A stretch of 64,000 nucleotides of DNA from Paracoccus litorisediminis (lineage in GTDB: Bacteria; Pseudomonadota; Alphaproteobacteria; Rhodobacterales; Rhodobacteraceae), in assembly GCF_009711205.1 (NCBI RefSeq), contig NZ_WMIG01000019.1, forward strand, positions 21,886 through 85,885, read 5' to 3'. The notes below the pieces were generated by a model. It saw only the letters and a list, made by a program, of their open reading frames with translations, was not told the origin of the DNA and made no database searches. Made by a program: the position numbers and the translations under genes. This document shows positions 16,962-24,943 of this stretch, piece by piece (positions within the stretch are counted from its first letter, which is position 1; the number at the start of each line of letters is the position of its first letter).

Positions 16962-17428
16962 GGGTTTTCTCCGGCTGGTTCAGGGGTCCATGCCCGCGCC
17001 TGCGACGGGGCCAGATGCAAATGATAGACGGCCCGCGCCGCGATCTGGGTCGTCACGTCGGCAAGGCTTGCCGGACGCAGGTAAAAGGCGGGAACGGGCG
17101 GCAGGATCACCGCCCGCGTCAGCAGACTGTCGTCAAAGCCATGCGCGATTGCGGCAAGGCTTCGCATCGAGTAGGGCGCGACGATCATGCCCGCGACCGG
17201 GCAAGAACCCGAGGCGATCGCCGCCCCCAGATCACCGCGCGGATGCACCCGCGTCGCTGTGGCCTGCAACTGGCCAAGTGCGTCCGGCCTGACCTCCTCG
17301 GCCAATGTGCGTTCGGCCATGGCGGAAAGGACCAGATCGATCTCCGCCCCTGCGCGGGCCAAGGCGCGGGCACAATCCAGCGCCAGAACCGCCCCGGAGG
17401 CACCGGAGACACCTAAAACCACCCTCAT
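16958..17428 (-). CDS. ubiX: UbiX-like flavin prenyltransferase with an internal deletion, probably inactive
   Basis: A 156-residue protein; UbiX is normally about 190. The N-terminal FMN-binding pattern GVSGASGAVLALDCARAL and the C-terminal AVILPPVPAFYLRP are conserved. However, GFDDSLLTR runs straight into AVILPP: about 35 residues are missing in frame, the stretch that normally reads ADVVLKERR, then LVPRETPLS and HL-x-NML. That block holds the Lys, Arg and Glu that bind the prenyl phosphate in characterised UbiX proteins. It should still fold around FMN but is unlikely to make prenylated FMN. It overlaps ubiD and ric by 4 bp each and is co-transcribed. Confidence 0.85.
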   Translation of the reverse strand: MRVVLGVSGASGAVLALDCARALARAGAEIDLVLSAMAERTLAEEVRPDALGQLQATATRVHPRGDLGAAIASGSCPVAGMIVAPYSMRSLAAIAHGFDDSLLTRAVILPPVPAFYLRPASLADVTTQIAARAVYHLHLAPSQARAWTPEPAGENP

Positions 17429-18879
17429 GCCGCGATCCTAGCCAGAAGCGCCTCGGCGCGGGCGGCATGGGCCGGGTCAAGGCGCATCTCGCGGCCCCAT
17501 TCCCGGCTGGTTTCCGAGCCGATCTTGGTCGTGGCATCCACGCCGATCTTGCCCGCTAGCCCTTCGAGCGGAGAGGCGAAGTCCAAATAATCAATCGGCG
17601 TGCGGTCCAGCACCATCACATCGCGAGCGGGGTCCATCCGGGTCGCCAAGGCCCATGCGATGTCGTCCCAATTGCGGATGTCCAGATCGTCATCCACCAC
17701 GACGATCATCTTGGTATTGGAGAATTGCGGCAGCATCCCCCACAGCGCCATCATCACGCGCCGCGCCTGACCAGGAAAGCGCTTGTCGATCCTGACCACC
17801 GCCATGCGATAGGAGCAAGCGGCGGCGGGCAGCCACAGGTCTTGCACCTCGGGGATCTGGATGCGGATCACCGGCAGGGCCAAGGTGTTGAAGACCTCGC
17901 CAATGACCGAAGGCTTATCGGGCGGGCGTCCCCTCACGGTCGTCAGGTAAAGCGGATCACGTCGGCTGGTGATCGCCGAGACCCGCATCACCGGGAAGTA
18001 TTCGACCGCGTTGTAACAGCCGGTATGGTCCCCGAACGGGCCTTCAGGGGCGGTCTCATCGGGATGGCTCCAGCCCTCGATGACGATCTCGGCGCGGGCT
18101 GGAACCAGCAGGGGCACCGAGCGCGCCTGAACGAGATCGGTGCGCTGACCGCGCAAGACCCCGGAAAAGCCCAGCTCCGAGACGGCTTCCGGCAAAGGCA
18201 GCGCGGCTCCCAGCAAAAGCGCGGGATCGGCCCTAAGCGCAATGGCGACGGGCATCGCCTCGCCTGCACGCTGCCAAGTGCGGTGATGCGCCGCCCCGCC
18301 GCGATGCGCGAGCCAGCGCCTGATGAGCCGATCCGGGCCCAGAACCTGCGCGCAGTAGACGCCCAGATAGTAGCGCGCCAGTTCGCCGTCCTTGCTGTCA
18401 TGCGGGCGCGTCACCACCACCGGCCAAGTGATCAGCGGCCCGGCATCCTCGGGCCAAGGTGTTTGCACGGGCAATGCGTCCAATCCCGGCATGACCTGTT
18501 CCTGCACCGGCCCGTGCCGCAACAATTTGGGTCGGGCGGCCAAGGCCGCGCGCAGCATCGGCCAGCGCGAGAGGGCGTCGCGCATCCCTTCGGGCGATTG
18601 CCGGCTACGCAGGCTGGCCAGAAAATCGCCGAATGCGGGAATTTGGTCGAGCGTCAGCCCCAGCCCTGCCGCGACCCGCTCACGCGTGCCGAACAGATTG
18701 GTCACGACCGGCATGCTCGGGCCGTCATGCGCGTCGAAGCGCAAGGCCGACCCGCCGGCGCGCAAGGCCGCAAGCTGCACGGCCGTCATTTCGTGCCGCA
18801 ACAAAACCGGATCTGAGACCCGCGCTTCAAGAAAGGCAATAAAATCCCGCAGATCCGGGAAGGAGGGAAGGTGACGCAT
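17425..18879 (-). CDS. ubiD: UbiD-family decarboxylase with altered cofactor residues
   Basis: A 484-residue protein starting MRHLPSFPDLRDFIAFLE (ATG 18879). The family pattern is clear (RWLAHRGGAAHHR, EIVIEGW, PEGPFGDHTGCYN). Yet the conserved N-x-G-x-YR motif, whose Asn holds the metal and whose Arg touches prenylated FMN, reads Tyr171-Leu-Gly-Val-Tyr-Cys176. The following M-RW is R-RW. The His of AHRGGA and the Glu of EGPFGDHTG are kept. UbiD removes the carboxyl group from the ubiquinone precursor. With these changes, and with its partner UbiX damaged, this copy may be dead or repurposed. It is the first gene of the operon; the FNR-type box is about 60 bp upstream. Confidence 0.85.
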   Translation of the reverse strand: MRHLPSFPDLRDFIAFLEARVSDPVLLRHEMTAVQLAALRAGGSALRFDAHDGPSMPVVTNLFGTRERVAAGLGLTLDQIPAFGDFLASLRSRQSPEGMRDALSRWPMLRAALAARPKLLRHGPVQEQVMPGLDALPVQTPWPEDAGPLITWPVVVTRPHDSKDGELARYYLGVYCAQVLGPDRLIRRWLAHRGGAAHHRTWQRAGEAMPVAIALRADPALLLGAALPLPEAVSELGFSGVLRGQRTDLVQARSVPLLVPARAEIVIEGWSHPDETAPEGPFGDHTGCYNAVEYFPVMRVSAITSRRDPLYLTTVRGRPPDKPSVIGEVFNTLALPVIRIQIPEVQDLWLPAAACSYRMAVVRIDKRFPGQARRVMMALWGMLPQFSNTKMIVVVDDDLDIRNWDDIAWALATRMDPARDVMVLDRTPIDYLDFASPLEGLAGKIGVDATTKIGSETSREWGREMRLDPAHAARAEALLARIAA

Positions 18880-18935
18880 CTGCGGCTCCGTCGGAATTCT
18901 TGCCCAAGGTCTAAGCCACAAAAACCAAGGCGCTC

Positions 18936-18949
18936 TTGACCAAGATCAA
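18936..18949. promoter_or_regulatory. Perfect FNR/NNR-type box between ubiD and ubiT
   Basis: TTGAC-CAAG-ATCAA, a perfect palindromic box in the 104-bp divergent promoter. The centre (18942.5) is exactly 41.5 bp from the ubiT ATG and 63.5 bp from the ubiD ATG, so it may drive both operons. Confidence 0.75.
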
Positions 18950-18983
18950 TGGGTGGGCGGTTTTTGCGCGCTAGCGTCTTGGC

Positions 18984-19511
18984 ATGATGACGACACGCCC
19001 CCTGCCCCCGCTTCTTCTCCGCCTGCCGCTGCCGGCCCCGGCGGCATCGTTGATCGGCCTGAGCTTCAGCGCGTTTCTGCGCCGGATCGCGGGCCGCAAG
19101 CCCTCGATCCTGTCCCGCCTTGGCCGCTATGAAAGCGCGCTCATTCTGATCGACGTCGGGGACGGCCCGCTGATCCTGCTGATGCAGCCGTCAACGCGCC
19201 GCATCACCGCCCATGCGCGCGATGGAGCCGAGCCTGAGCATTACGCCGCCATTCGCGGTGAGCTGGCGGCGTTTCTGGCGATGCTGCATGGCTCGGAGGA
19301 CGGGGATGCGCTGTTCTTTTCGGGCGAATTGGAGATCTCGGGCGACACTTCGGTCGTGCAGGCGCTACGCAATGCGCTGGACGATGCCGAATTGGACCTG
19401 ACCGAGGAACTGGCCCTCATGGCCGGGCCGCTCAGCCGCTGGCTGCGGCGCTTTGCGGCGATGGCCGAAACCCGCACAGGCTATGCGCTGATCCGAAGGG
19501 AGCTTTTCTGA
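18984..19511 (+). CDS. ubiT: UbiT, SCP2-domain factor of oxygen-independent ubiquinone synthesis
   Basis: A 175-residue protein with an SCP2 sterol-carrier-like fold (LGRYESALILIDVGDGPLIL, then LFFSGELEISGDTSVVQALRNALDD). UbiT binds prenylated intermediates and serves the O2-independent pathway with UbiU and UbiV. No Shine-Dalgarno sequence precedes the ATG; the -10-like TAGCGT (18972-18977) and the FNR-type box predict transcription starting at the ATG itself, a leaderless mRNA. The stop codon overlaps the start of ubiU. Confidence 0.85.
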   Translation: MMTTRPLPPLLLRLPLPAPAASLIGLSFSAFLRRIAGRKPSILSRLGRYESALILIDVGDGPLILLMQPSTRRITAHARDGAEPEHYAAIRGELAAFLAMLHGSEDGDALFFSGELEISGDTSVVQALRNALDDAELDLTEELALMAGPLSRWLRRFAAMAETRTGYALIRRELF

Positions 19512-20185
19512 TGATGGAACTGGTTTGCCCGGCAGGCACTCCTGCGGCTTTCAGCGCGGCGGTCGATGCGGGTGCGCATACGGTCTATTGCGGCTTCGCC
19601 GATGAGACGAATGCCCGCAATTTTCCGGGGCTGAACTTCTCACGTGCGGAAATGGCCGAGGGTGTCGCCTATGCCAAGGCCCGCGGCGCGCAGGTGCTGG
19701 TCGCGATCAACACATTCCCCCGCGCCGGCGCGCAGGCGATCTGGCACCGCGCCGTGGCAGACGCGAAAACCGCGGGCGCTCATGCGGTTATTTTAGCCGA
19801 TCCCGGCCTGATCGCCCATGCCGCCGAGACCCATCCCGACCTGCGCCTGCATCTGTCGGTGCAGGCCGCCGCCGCCAATCCCGACACGATCAATATGTAT
19901 GCCGACACGTTCGGCATCCGCCGCGTCGTGCTGCCGCGTGTCCTGACCGTCGATGAGATCACCGCCATCAACCGCGAAATCGACATCGAGACCGAGGTTT
20001 TCGCATTCGGCGGGCTATGCGTCATGGCCGAGGGGCGTTGCTCGCTGTCCTCATGGGCCACTGGTCTTTCTCCCAACATGAACGGGGTCTGCTCTCCAGC
20101 AAGCCACGTCGCCTATTCCGAGGTGGACGGGCTTAATGAAGCCCGCTTTCTGGCCGGCGATCCGGGCCTGCGACGTGCCGGCTGA
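19511..20185 (+). pseudogene. ubiU: UbiU-like U32 protease-family protein, truncated
   Basis: The frame encodes 224 residues against about 330 for UbiU. It begins correctly (MELVCPAGTPAAFSAAVDAGAHTVYCGF) and includes the Fe-S cysteine region CVMAEGRCSLSSWATG and NGVCSPASHV. Soon after, it diverges (NEARFLAGDPGLRRAG) and stops, losing the C-terminal third and its last cluster cysteine. The next bases are the nos promoter, and the partner gene ubiV, normally adjacent, is absent. UbiU and UbiV hydroxylate the ring without oxygen. A deletion between ubiU and nosC is the simplest explanation. Confidence 0.8.
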
Positions 20186-20210
20186 AACCTGCAGGCGCAT
20201 TTCCGCGCGC

Positions 20211-20224
20211 TTGATCTGAGTCAA
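20211..20224 (+). promoter_or_regulatory. FNR/NNR-type box of the nos operon
   Basis: TTGAT-CTGA-GTCAA, one base from the consensus. The centre (20217.5) is 41.5 bp before ATG 20259. A -10-like TAAGCT lies at 20246-20251. Confidence 0.7.
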
Positions 20225-20258
20225 GGCATTCCTTTTGAAACCGTCTAAGCTGCCTTTC

Positions 20259-20753
20259 ATGATCCGCTTGTCATCGCCCCGATTGCTCCGGTTTTGCCTG
20301 ACGCTTCTGTCAGTGCTGGCGGTGTTTTCCGGGACTGCGGCACAGGCCGGAATGGCGCCGACCCTGCTGACCGAGATGGTGATCTGCAGCGAGGGCGAGG
20401 CAAGATCCGTCTATCTGGACGCGGAGGGCAATGAGCGCCCCGCCCCGCATGATTGCCGCAATTGCCCGGCCTGCAATCTGCCGACCATGCCAGGCGGTGG
20501 CGAAATCCCGGCACTGGCAACCGAGATCGCATGGTTTTCCGCCACTTACGCGACGTATAGTCCAAGCGCGCGCCTGTCCCCTCGACGGGTCACGATGCAA
20601 GCGCGCGCCCCCCCAACCATGACCTCCCTGAACGATCATCCCATCGCGCTTGCTCCTCAAGCCGGCGCTGGGTTTAGGATGGCGCATTTGCCACCCTTCA
20701 GACAAGATGATGCGGTCGTGTCCGGGATCACCGTAAGTACGTCCGGAGCCTGA
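20259..20753 (+). CDS. nosC: NosC-like protein of the nos cluster
   Basis: A 164-residue protein (ATG 20259; a TTG at 20235 lies upstream of the predicted transcript start). A hydrophobic N-terminus (LLRFCLTLLSVLAVFSGTAAQA) suggests export. Next comes a conserved part with MVICSEGEARSVYLDAEG and a CRNCPACN double-CxxC motif. The remainder is low in recognisable structure. In Paracoccus nosC is the first gene of nosCRZDFYLX and has no settled function. No ribosome site is visible before the ATG. The stop is 5 bp before nosR. Confidence 0.75.
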   Translation: MIRLSSPRLLRFCLTLLSVLAVFSGTAAQAGMAPTLLTEMVICSEGEARSVYLDAEGNERPAPHDCRNCPACNLPTMPGGGEIPALATEIAWFSATYATYSPSARLSPRRVTMQARAPPTMTSLNDHPIALAPQAGAGFRMAHLPPFRQDDAVVSGITVSTSGA

Positions 20754-20758
20754 GCCTT

Positions 20759-22963
20759 TTGCGACATTTCACATTCCTTTTGGTTTTGGCTCTGCTGGCC
20801 CTCGCGCCGCTTTCCTCTGCACAGGCCGAAACGATTCTTCAAAAACTCCTGCCCGAGCAGAAGGCCTCGGATCTGGTTCCCGGCGCCGAAGCCTTTGGTC
20901 CGATCCGCGACGACATCGCCGCGGCCCCCGTCCTGAAATCGGGCGAGACCGTGGCTTGGGCCTTTGTCACCTCGGATTTCGTCGGCACGACCGGATATTC
21001 CGGTAAGCCGATCCATACCCTTGTCGCCGTGGACAAGGATGCGAAGATCACCGGCGTCCGGCTGGTCAAGCATTCCGAGCCGATCGTCCTGATCGGCATC
21101 CCCGAGGCCAAGATCAAGAAGCTCGTCGCGGGATATCAGGGCCTCGACCTTGTGGCCGAGGCGAATTCGGGCGGCACCTCGCATGAGGTGGACATCATCT
21201 CGGGCGCGACCGTCACCGTCATGGTGATCGACGATTCGATCATCCGCTCGGGTCTGAAGGTGGCGCGCGCCCTTGGTCTTGGTGGGCTGGCCCCCGAGAC
21301 CGCCGCCACCGGCCCGCGCTTCGAGATCGACCCCGAGGCCACCGCTCTTGCCGATTGGCTGACGCTGGAAGGCGATGGCACGCTGCGCCGGCTGTCGCTG
21401 GATGTCGGTCAGGTGAATGCCGCCTTCGCCGAAAACGCCGATCCCCGCGCAGCCGAGCGCGCCCTGACCGAAGCGCCGGACACCACCTTCATCGAGATGC
21501 ATACCGCGCTGGTTTCCGTCCCGGCCATCGGCGCGGCCCTGCTGGGCGAAGGGGCCATGGCCAATCTGCAAAGTTGGCTTAAGCCGGGCGATCAGGCCGT
21601 CGCGGTCCTTGGGCGCGGGATCTACAGCTTCAAGGGCTCGGGCTATGTGCGCGGCGGGATCTTTGACCGGATCGTGCTGATCCAAGACGATGTCTCCGTC
21701 CGCTTCCATGACAAGCACCACCGCCGGATCAACGCCGTCGCCGCCTCGGATGCGCCGGACTTCGCCGAGATGGACCTTTTCCGGATCCCGGCGGATTCGG
21801 GCTTCGACCCGACCCAACCCTTCCGCATCCAGCTTTTGGTGCAGCGCCCGGTCGGACCGATCGAGAAGCTGTTCCACACGTTCGAACTGGGCTACCAACT
21901 GCCGCAGCACTATCTGCGCCAGATCGCCGCCCCTGCCCCGGCCGTGACCGAAACGGCCACGCCTGCGAGCGCGACACAGGACGAAAACCAAGCCCAATCC
22001 CTGCTTTGGAAACGGATCTGGCAGGATTCCAAGCCCCGCATCGTCATTCTGGGGGCCATGCTGTCCGTCCTGACGCTGGTCTTTTTCTTTCAAAGCCTCG
22101 TCACCCTGAACGAGCGCCGCTTCTATATCTTCCGCATGGGCTATCTGGCCGTCACACTGGTGGTGCTGGGATGGTATTTCAACGCGCAGCTTTCGGTGGT
22201 GAACATTCTTGCGCTGTTCAACTCGTTCATCGCGGGCTTCAGCTGGCAAGCCTTCCTGCTGGACCCGCTGACCTTCATCCTGTGGTTCGCCGTCGCCGCC
22301 GCGCTGCTCTTCTGGGGGCGCGGGGCCTATTGCGGCTGGCTGTGTCCCTTCGGCGCGTTGCAGGAGCTGACCAACCAGATCGCCCGCAAGCTCCGCATCC
22401 CGCAATGGACCCTCCCTTGGGGCCTGCATGAGCGGCTGTGGCCGATCAAATACATGATCTTCCTCGGGCTTTTCGGCGTCTCGCTGATGAGCATCGAGCA
22501 GGCCGAGCATCTGGCCGAGGTCGAGCCCTTCAAAACGGCGATCGTGCTGAAATTCATCCGCGCATGGCCCTTTGTCGCCTATGCAGTGGCGCTGCTCGTC
22601 GCGGGGCTGTTCGTCGAACGCTTCTATTGCCGCTATCTTTGCCCCTTGGGCGCGGCGCTGGCCATCCCGGCACGGCTGCGGATGTTCGACTGGCTCAAGC
22701 GCTATCAGGAATGCGGCAATCCCTGTCAGACCTGCGCCAATGAATGCCCCGTGCAGTCGATCCATCCGACCGGAGAGATCAATCCGAACGAATGCATCAA
22801 CTGCCTGCATTGTCAGGTGCTGTATCAATCCGAGGCCAAATGCCCGGTGGTCATCAAGAAACTCAAACGGCGCGCGAAGCTGGCCGACAGCCCGCCTCCA
22901 GCATTGGGAATGCCCCCTGCCGGGCATCCCAATGCCGCCCGCACCACCAATTCCAACATGTGA
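20759..22963 (+). CDS. nosR: NosR, membrane flavo-iron-sulfur protein for N2O respiration
   Basis: A 734-residue protein from a TTG start with GGAG about 10 bp upstream. It has a signal peptide (FTFLLVLALLALAPLSSAQA), then a periplasmic FMN-binding domain with the SGAT motif (IISGATVTV, about residue 150) that attaches FMN to Thr. Five to six membrane helices follow, with two CxxxCP motifs (CGWLCPFGA, CRYLCPLGA). A C-terminal ferredoxin-like part has CGNPCQTCANECP and CINCLHC. It feeds electrons to, or matures, NosZ and is needed for nosZ expression in several species. Confidence 0.97.
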   Translation: MRHFTFLLVLALLALAPLSSAQAETILQKLLPEQKASDLVPGAEAFGPIRDDIAAAPVLKSGETVAWAFVTSDFVGTTGYSGKPIHTLVAVDKDAKITGVRLVKHSEPIVLIGIPEAKIKKLVAGYQGLDLVAEANSGGTSHEVDIISGATVTVMVIDDSIIRSGLKVARALGLGGLAPETAATGPRFEIDPEATALADWLTLEGDGTLRRLSLDVGQVNAAFAENADPRAAERALTEAPDTTFIEMHTALVSVPAIGAALLGEGAMANLQSWLKPGDQAVAVLGRGIYSFKGSGYVRGGIFDRIVLIQDDVSVRFHDKHHRRINAVAASDAPDFAEMDLFRIPADSGFDPTQPFRIQLLVQRPVGPIEKLFHTFELGYQLPQHYLRQIAAPAPAVTETATPASATQDENQAQSLLWKRIWQDSKPRIVILGAMLSVLTLVFFFQSLVTLNERRFYIFRMGYLAVTLVVLGWYFNAQLSVVNILALFNSFIAGFSWQAFLLDPLTFILWFAVAAALLFWGRGAYCGWLCPFGALQELTNQIARKLRIPQWTLPWGLHERLWPIKYMIFLGLFGVSLMSIEQAEHLAEVEPFKTAIVLKFIRAWPFVAYAVALLVAGLFVERFYCRYLCPLGAALAIPARLRMFDWLKRYQECGNPCQTCANECPVQSIHPTGEINPNECINCLHCQVLYQSEAKCPVVIKKLKRRAKLADSPPPALGMPPAGHPNAARTTNSNM

Positions 22964-22981
22964 TCACGAAGGAGACGGATC

Positions 22982-24943
22982 ATGGAATCGACCGAGAATA
23001 AGGGCCTGAGCCGCCGCTCGCTGCTTGGGGCAACCGCCGGAGGAATGGCGGCCGGCACCTTGGCGGGACGCCTTGCCCTTGGCACGGCGACCGTCGGGCT
23101 GGGGGCAACCGGCGCGACAGTCGCTACCTCCGGCGCGGCATTGGCCGCCGGCGTGGAAGGCGCGGTGGCGCCCGGACAGCTGGACCAATATTACGGCTTC
23201 TGGTCCTCGGGCCAGTCGGGCGAGATGCGTATCCTTGGCGTGCCGTCCATGCGCGAGCTGATGCGGGTGCCGGTCTTCAACCGCTGCTCGGCCACGGGCT
23301 GGGGCCAGACCAATGAATCCCTTGCCGTCCATGAACGGTCCATGACCGAGAAGACCAAGCAATATCTGGCCGCCAACGGCAAGCGCATTCATGACAATGG
23401 CGACCTGCACCACGTCCATATGTCCTTCACCGACGGGAAATATGACGGCCGCTTCCTGTTCATGAACGACAAGGCCAATACCCGCATCGCGCGGGTGCGC
23501 TGCGACGTGATGAAATGCGACGCCATCCTCGAGATCCCGAACGCCAAGAGCATCCACGGGTTGCGTCCGCAGAAATTCCCGCGCTCGAACTATGTCTTCT
23601 GCAATGGCGAGGATGAGGCTCCGCTGATCAATGACGGCGAGGATATGGAAAACCTGTCCAACTACGTCAATATCTTCACCGCCGTCGATGCCGACAAATG
23701 GGACGTGGCATGGCAGGTGAAGGTCTCGGGCAACCTCGACAACTGCGATGCGGATTACGAGGGCAAATGGGCCTTCTCGACCTCCTACAACTCGGAAATG
23801 GGCATGACCCTCGCCGAGATGACGGAAGCCGAGATGGATCACATCGTCGTCTTCAACATCGCCGAGATCGAAAAGGCGATTGCCGCCGGCCATTTCGAGG
23901 AGATCAACGGCGTCAAAGTCGTCGATGGCCGCAAGGAGGCCAACTCGGCTTTCACCCGCTACATCCCGATCGCCAACAACCCGCATGGCTGCAACATGGC
24001 GCCTGACCGCAAGCACCTTTGCGTGGCCGGGAAATTGTCGCCCACCGTCACCGTGGTCGATGTCACCAAGTTCGACGACATCTTCAACAAGGGCGCCGAT
24101 CCGCGCAGCTGCGTGGTGGCCGAGCCGGAACTGGGCCTTGGCCCGCTGCACACCGCCTTTGACGGGCGCGGCAATGCCTATACCTCGCTTTTCCTCGACA
24201 GCCAGGTGGTCAAGTGGAACATCGAGGACGCGATCAAGGCCTATAAGGGCGAGAAGGTCGATCCGATCAAGGACAAGCTGGACGTGCATTACCAGCCCGG
24301 CCACCTCAAGACGGTGATGGGCGAGACGCTGGATGCCCGCAATGACTGGCTGGTCTGCCTGTGCAAATTCTCGAAGGACCGCTTCCTGAATGTCGGCCCG
24401 CTGAAGCCCGAGAACGACCAGCTGATCGACATTTCGGGCGACAAGATGGTGCTGGTCCATGACGGCCCGACCTTTGCCGAGCCCCATGACGCCATCTCGG
24501 TCGATCCCACGATCCTGTCGAACATCAAGTCGGTCTGGGACCGCAACGACCCGATGTGGGCCGGGACCCGTAAACAGGCCGAGGCCGATGGCGTCAATAT
24601 CGACGATTGGTGCGATCAGGTCATCCGCGACAAGGAGGATCCGACCAAGGTGCGGGTCTACATGACTTCGGTCGCGCCGAATTTCAGCCTCGAAAGCTTC
24701 ACCGTGAACGAGGGGGACCATGTGACGGTCATAATCTCGAACCAGGACGAGGTCGATGACCTGACGCATGGCTTCACCATCGGCAATCACGGCGTCGCTA
24801 TGGAAGTCGCCCCGCAGGCCACGGCCTCTATCAGCTTCGTCGCGGCGAAGCCCGGCGTCTACTGGTATTACTGCCAATGGTTCTGCCACGCGCTGCATAT
24901 GGAGATGCGCGGCAGGATGTTCGTGACGCCCAAGGCCGCATGA
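22982..24943 (+). CDS. nosZ: NosZ, nitrous oxide reductase (clade I, Tat-exported)
   Basis: A 653-residue precursor with a Tat signal (LSRRSLLGA, Arg11-Arg12, then a long hydrophobic stretch ending AALA). The seven-bladed propeller carries the CuZ histidines, for example DLHHVHMSF. The C-terminal cupredoxin domain carries the CuA site Cys631-x3-Cys635-x3-His639-x2-Met642. The enzyme reduces N2O to N2 in the periplasm. The Tat signal and length mark clade I. AAGGAGA lies 7 bp before the ATG. It ends with an ATGA overlap to nosD. Confidence 0.99.
   Translation: MESTENKGLSRRSLLGATAGGMAAGTLAGRLALGTATVGLGATGATVATSGAALAAGVEGAVAPGQLDQYYGFWSSGQSGEMRILGVPSMRELMRVPVFNRCSATGWGQTNESLAVHERSMTEKTKQYLAANGKRIHDNGDLHHVHMSFTDGKYDGRFLFMNDKANTRIARVRCDVMKCDAILEIPNAKSIHGLRPQKFPRSNYVFCNGEDEAPLINDGEDMENLSNYVNIFTAVDADKWDVAWQVKVSGNLDNCDADYEGKWAFSTSYNSEMGMTLAEMTEAEMDHIVVFNIAEIEKAIAAGHFEEINGVKVVDGRKEANSAFTRYIPIANNPHGCNMAPDRKHLCVAGKLSPTVTVVDVTKFDDIFNKGADPRSCVVAEPELGLGPLHTAFDGRGNAYTSLFLDSQVVKWNIEDAIKAYKGEKVDPIKDKLDVHYQPGHLKTVMGETLDARNDWLVCLCKFSKDRFLNVGPLKPENDQLIDISGDKMVLVHDGPTFAEPHDAISVDPTILSNIKSVWDRNDPMWAGTRKQAEADGVNIDDWCDQVIRDKEDPTKVRVYMTSVAPNFSLESFTVNEGDHVTVIISNQDEVDDLTHGFTIGNHGVAMEVAPQATASISFVAAKPGVYWYYCQWFCHALHMEMRGRMFVTPKAA

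Noticed and set aside
20657..22927. 756-residue minus-strand open frame opposite nosR
   Set aside because: It lies antisense to a clear nosR with all family motifs; long antisense frames are common in GC-rich codon-biased genes. Its translation is rich in charged low-complexity sequence.
22964..24898. 644-residue minus-strand open frame opposite nosZ
   Set aside because: Shadow of nosZ, which has its Tat signal and CuA/CuZ ligands. No family features in the antisense frame.
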